From Telopea speciosissima (taxonomy: Eukaryota > Streptophyta > Magnoliopsida > Proteales > Proteaceae): a stretch of DNA of 64,000 nucleotides. Shown here in pieces: positions 63,866 through 64,000 of this stretch (positions within the stretch are counted from its first letter, which is position 1; every line of letters begins with the position of its first letter). Made by a program: the position numbers and the translations under genes. The stretch spans positions 71,799,984 through 71,863,983 of the forward strand of contig NC_057919.1 in the NCBI RefSeq assembly GCF_018873765.1. Reading direction: 5' to 3'. A model generated the notes under the pieces. The model saw only the letters and a program-made list of their open reading frames with translations, did not search any database and was not told where the DNA came from.

Positions 63866-64000
63866 TCTCTTTCATCTTCTTCTCTCTCTCTTTTTTTTTT
63901 CGTACCCTTCCTGATGGGTTTGCATGCTAACGGTTGCAGGTTGGCATCCCTCTTCTTGCATTGGTTGCTTGACTTTTGGAGACCGTTGTTCTGAGTAAGT

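Noticed and set aside
1..64000. CRISPR array, bacterial operon or organellar insert
   Set aside because: No regularly spaced repeats, no bacterial gene organisation, and no recognisable plastid or mitochondrial genes were seen.

Overview
This window looks like nuclear DNA of a flowering plant. It has intron-containing genes with canonical GT/AG borders, Ty1-copia and Ty3-gypsy retrotransposons, L1- and RTE-type LINEs, a tRNA-derived SINE of the widespread plant Au type, Mutator-like and hAT-like transposons, and long AT-rich spacers. Nothing seen narrows the species further.

The one gene that reads as intact is a cathepsin B-like cysteine protease on the minus strand (1358-34741). I place 11 coding exons that join in frame to 356 residues, with signal peptide, propeptide and the catalytic Cys, His and Asn. 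Two features stand out. Exon 5 appears to be only 5 nt long (3022-3026) and supplies most of an Asp codon plus the whole codon of the oxyanion-hole Gln. The first intron is about 31 kb (3642-34672) and cuts the signal-peptide exon off from the rest of the gene.

That intron is a nest of retroelements. It holds a SINE with a 15-bp target duplication, an old copia element (about 7170-12630) split by a second copia element (8225-11769), and an L1 LINE (15209-23836) split by a younger copia element on the minus strand (16109-21460, target duplication ggttt). It also holds a gypsy element (25498-33014) whose own 5' LTR carries two insertions, and three 5'-truncated RTE LINE copies. Splice sites of the host gene remain intact.

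From 34.9 kb to the end the window is mostly transposon-derived. There is a Mutator-like element with a tandemly doubled left end (35211-37093), a minus-strand LINE end (37104-38060), long LTR-like repeats (about 38.98-40.23, 59.56-60.76 and 61.06-62.3 kb), and two hAT-like non-autonomous elements with 8-bp duplications (42851-43398; 57196-58080). A 138-bp hAT-type MITE lies at 50628-50765 and a solo LTR at 58308-59512. A Mutator-like element at 44206-45962 (perfect 9-bp duplication) carries two unrelated host gene pieces side by side: an F-box (SKIP22-like) fragment and a class I small heat-shock protein pseudogene.

Between about 46 and 56 kb there are isolated, open exon-like pieces on the plus strand, including two neighbouring anoctamin (TMEM16) exons. 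No complete gene could be assembled from them. At the left edge is a severed 5' end of an L-type lectin receptor kinase (202-393). The right edge is a GC-richer decayed minisatellite (about 63520-63865).
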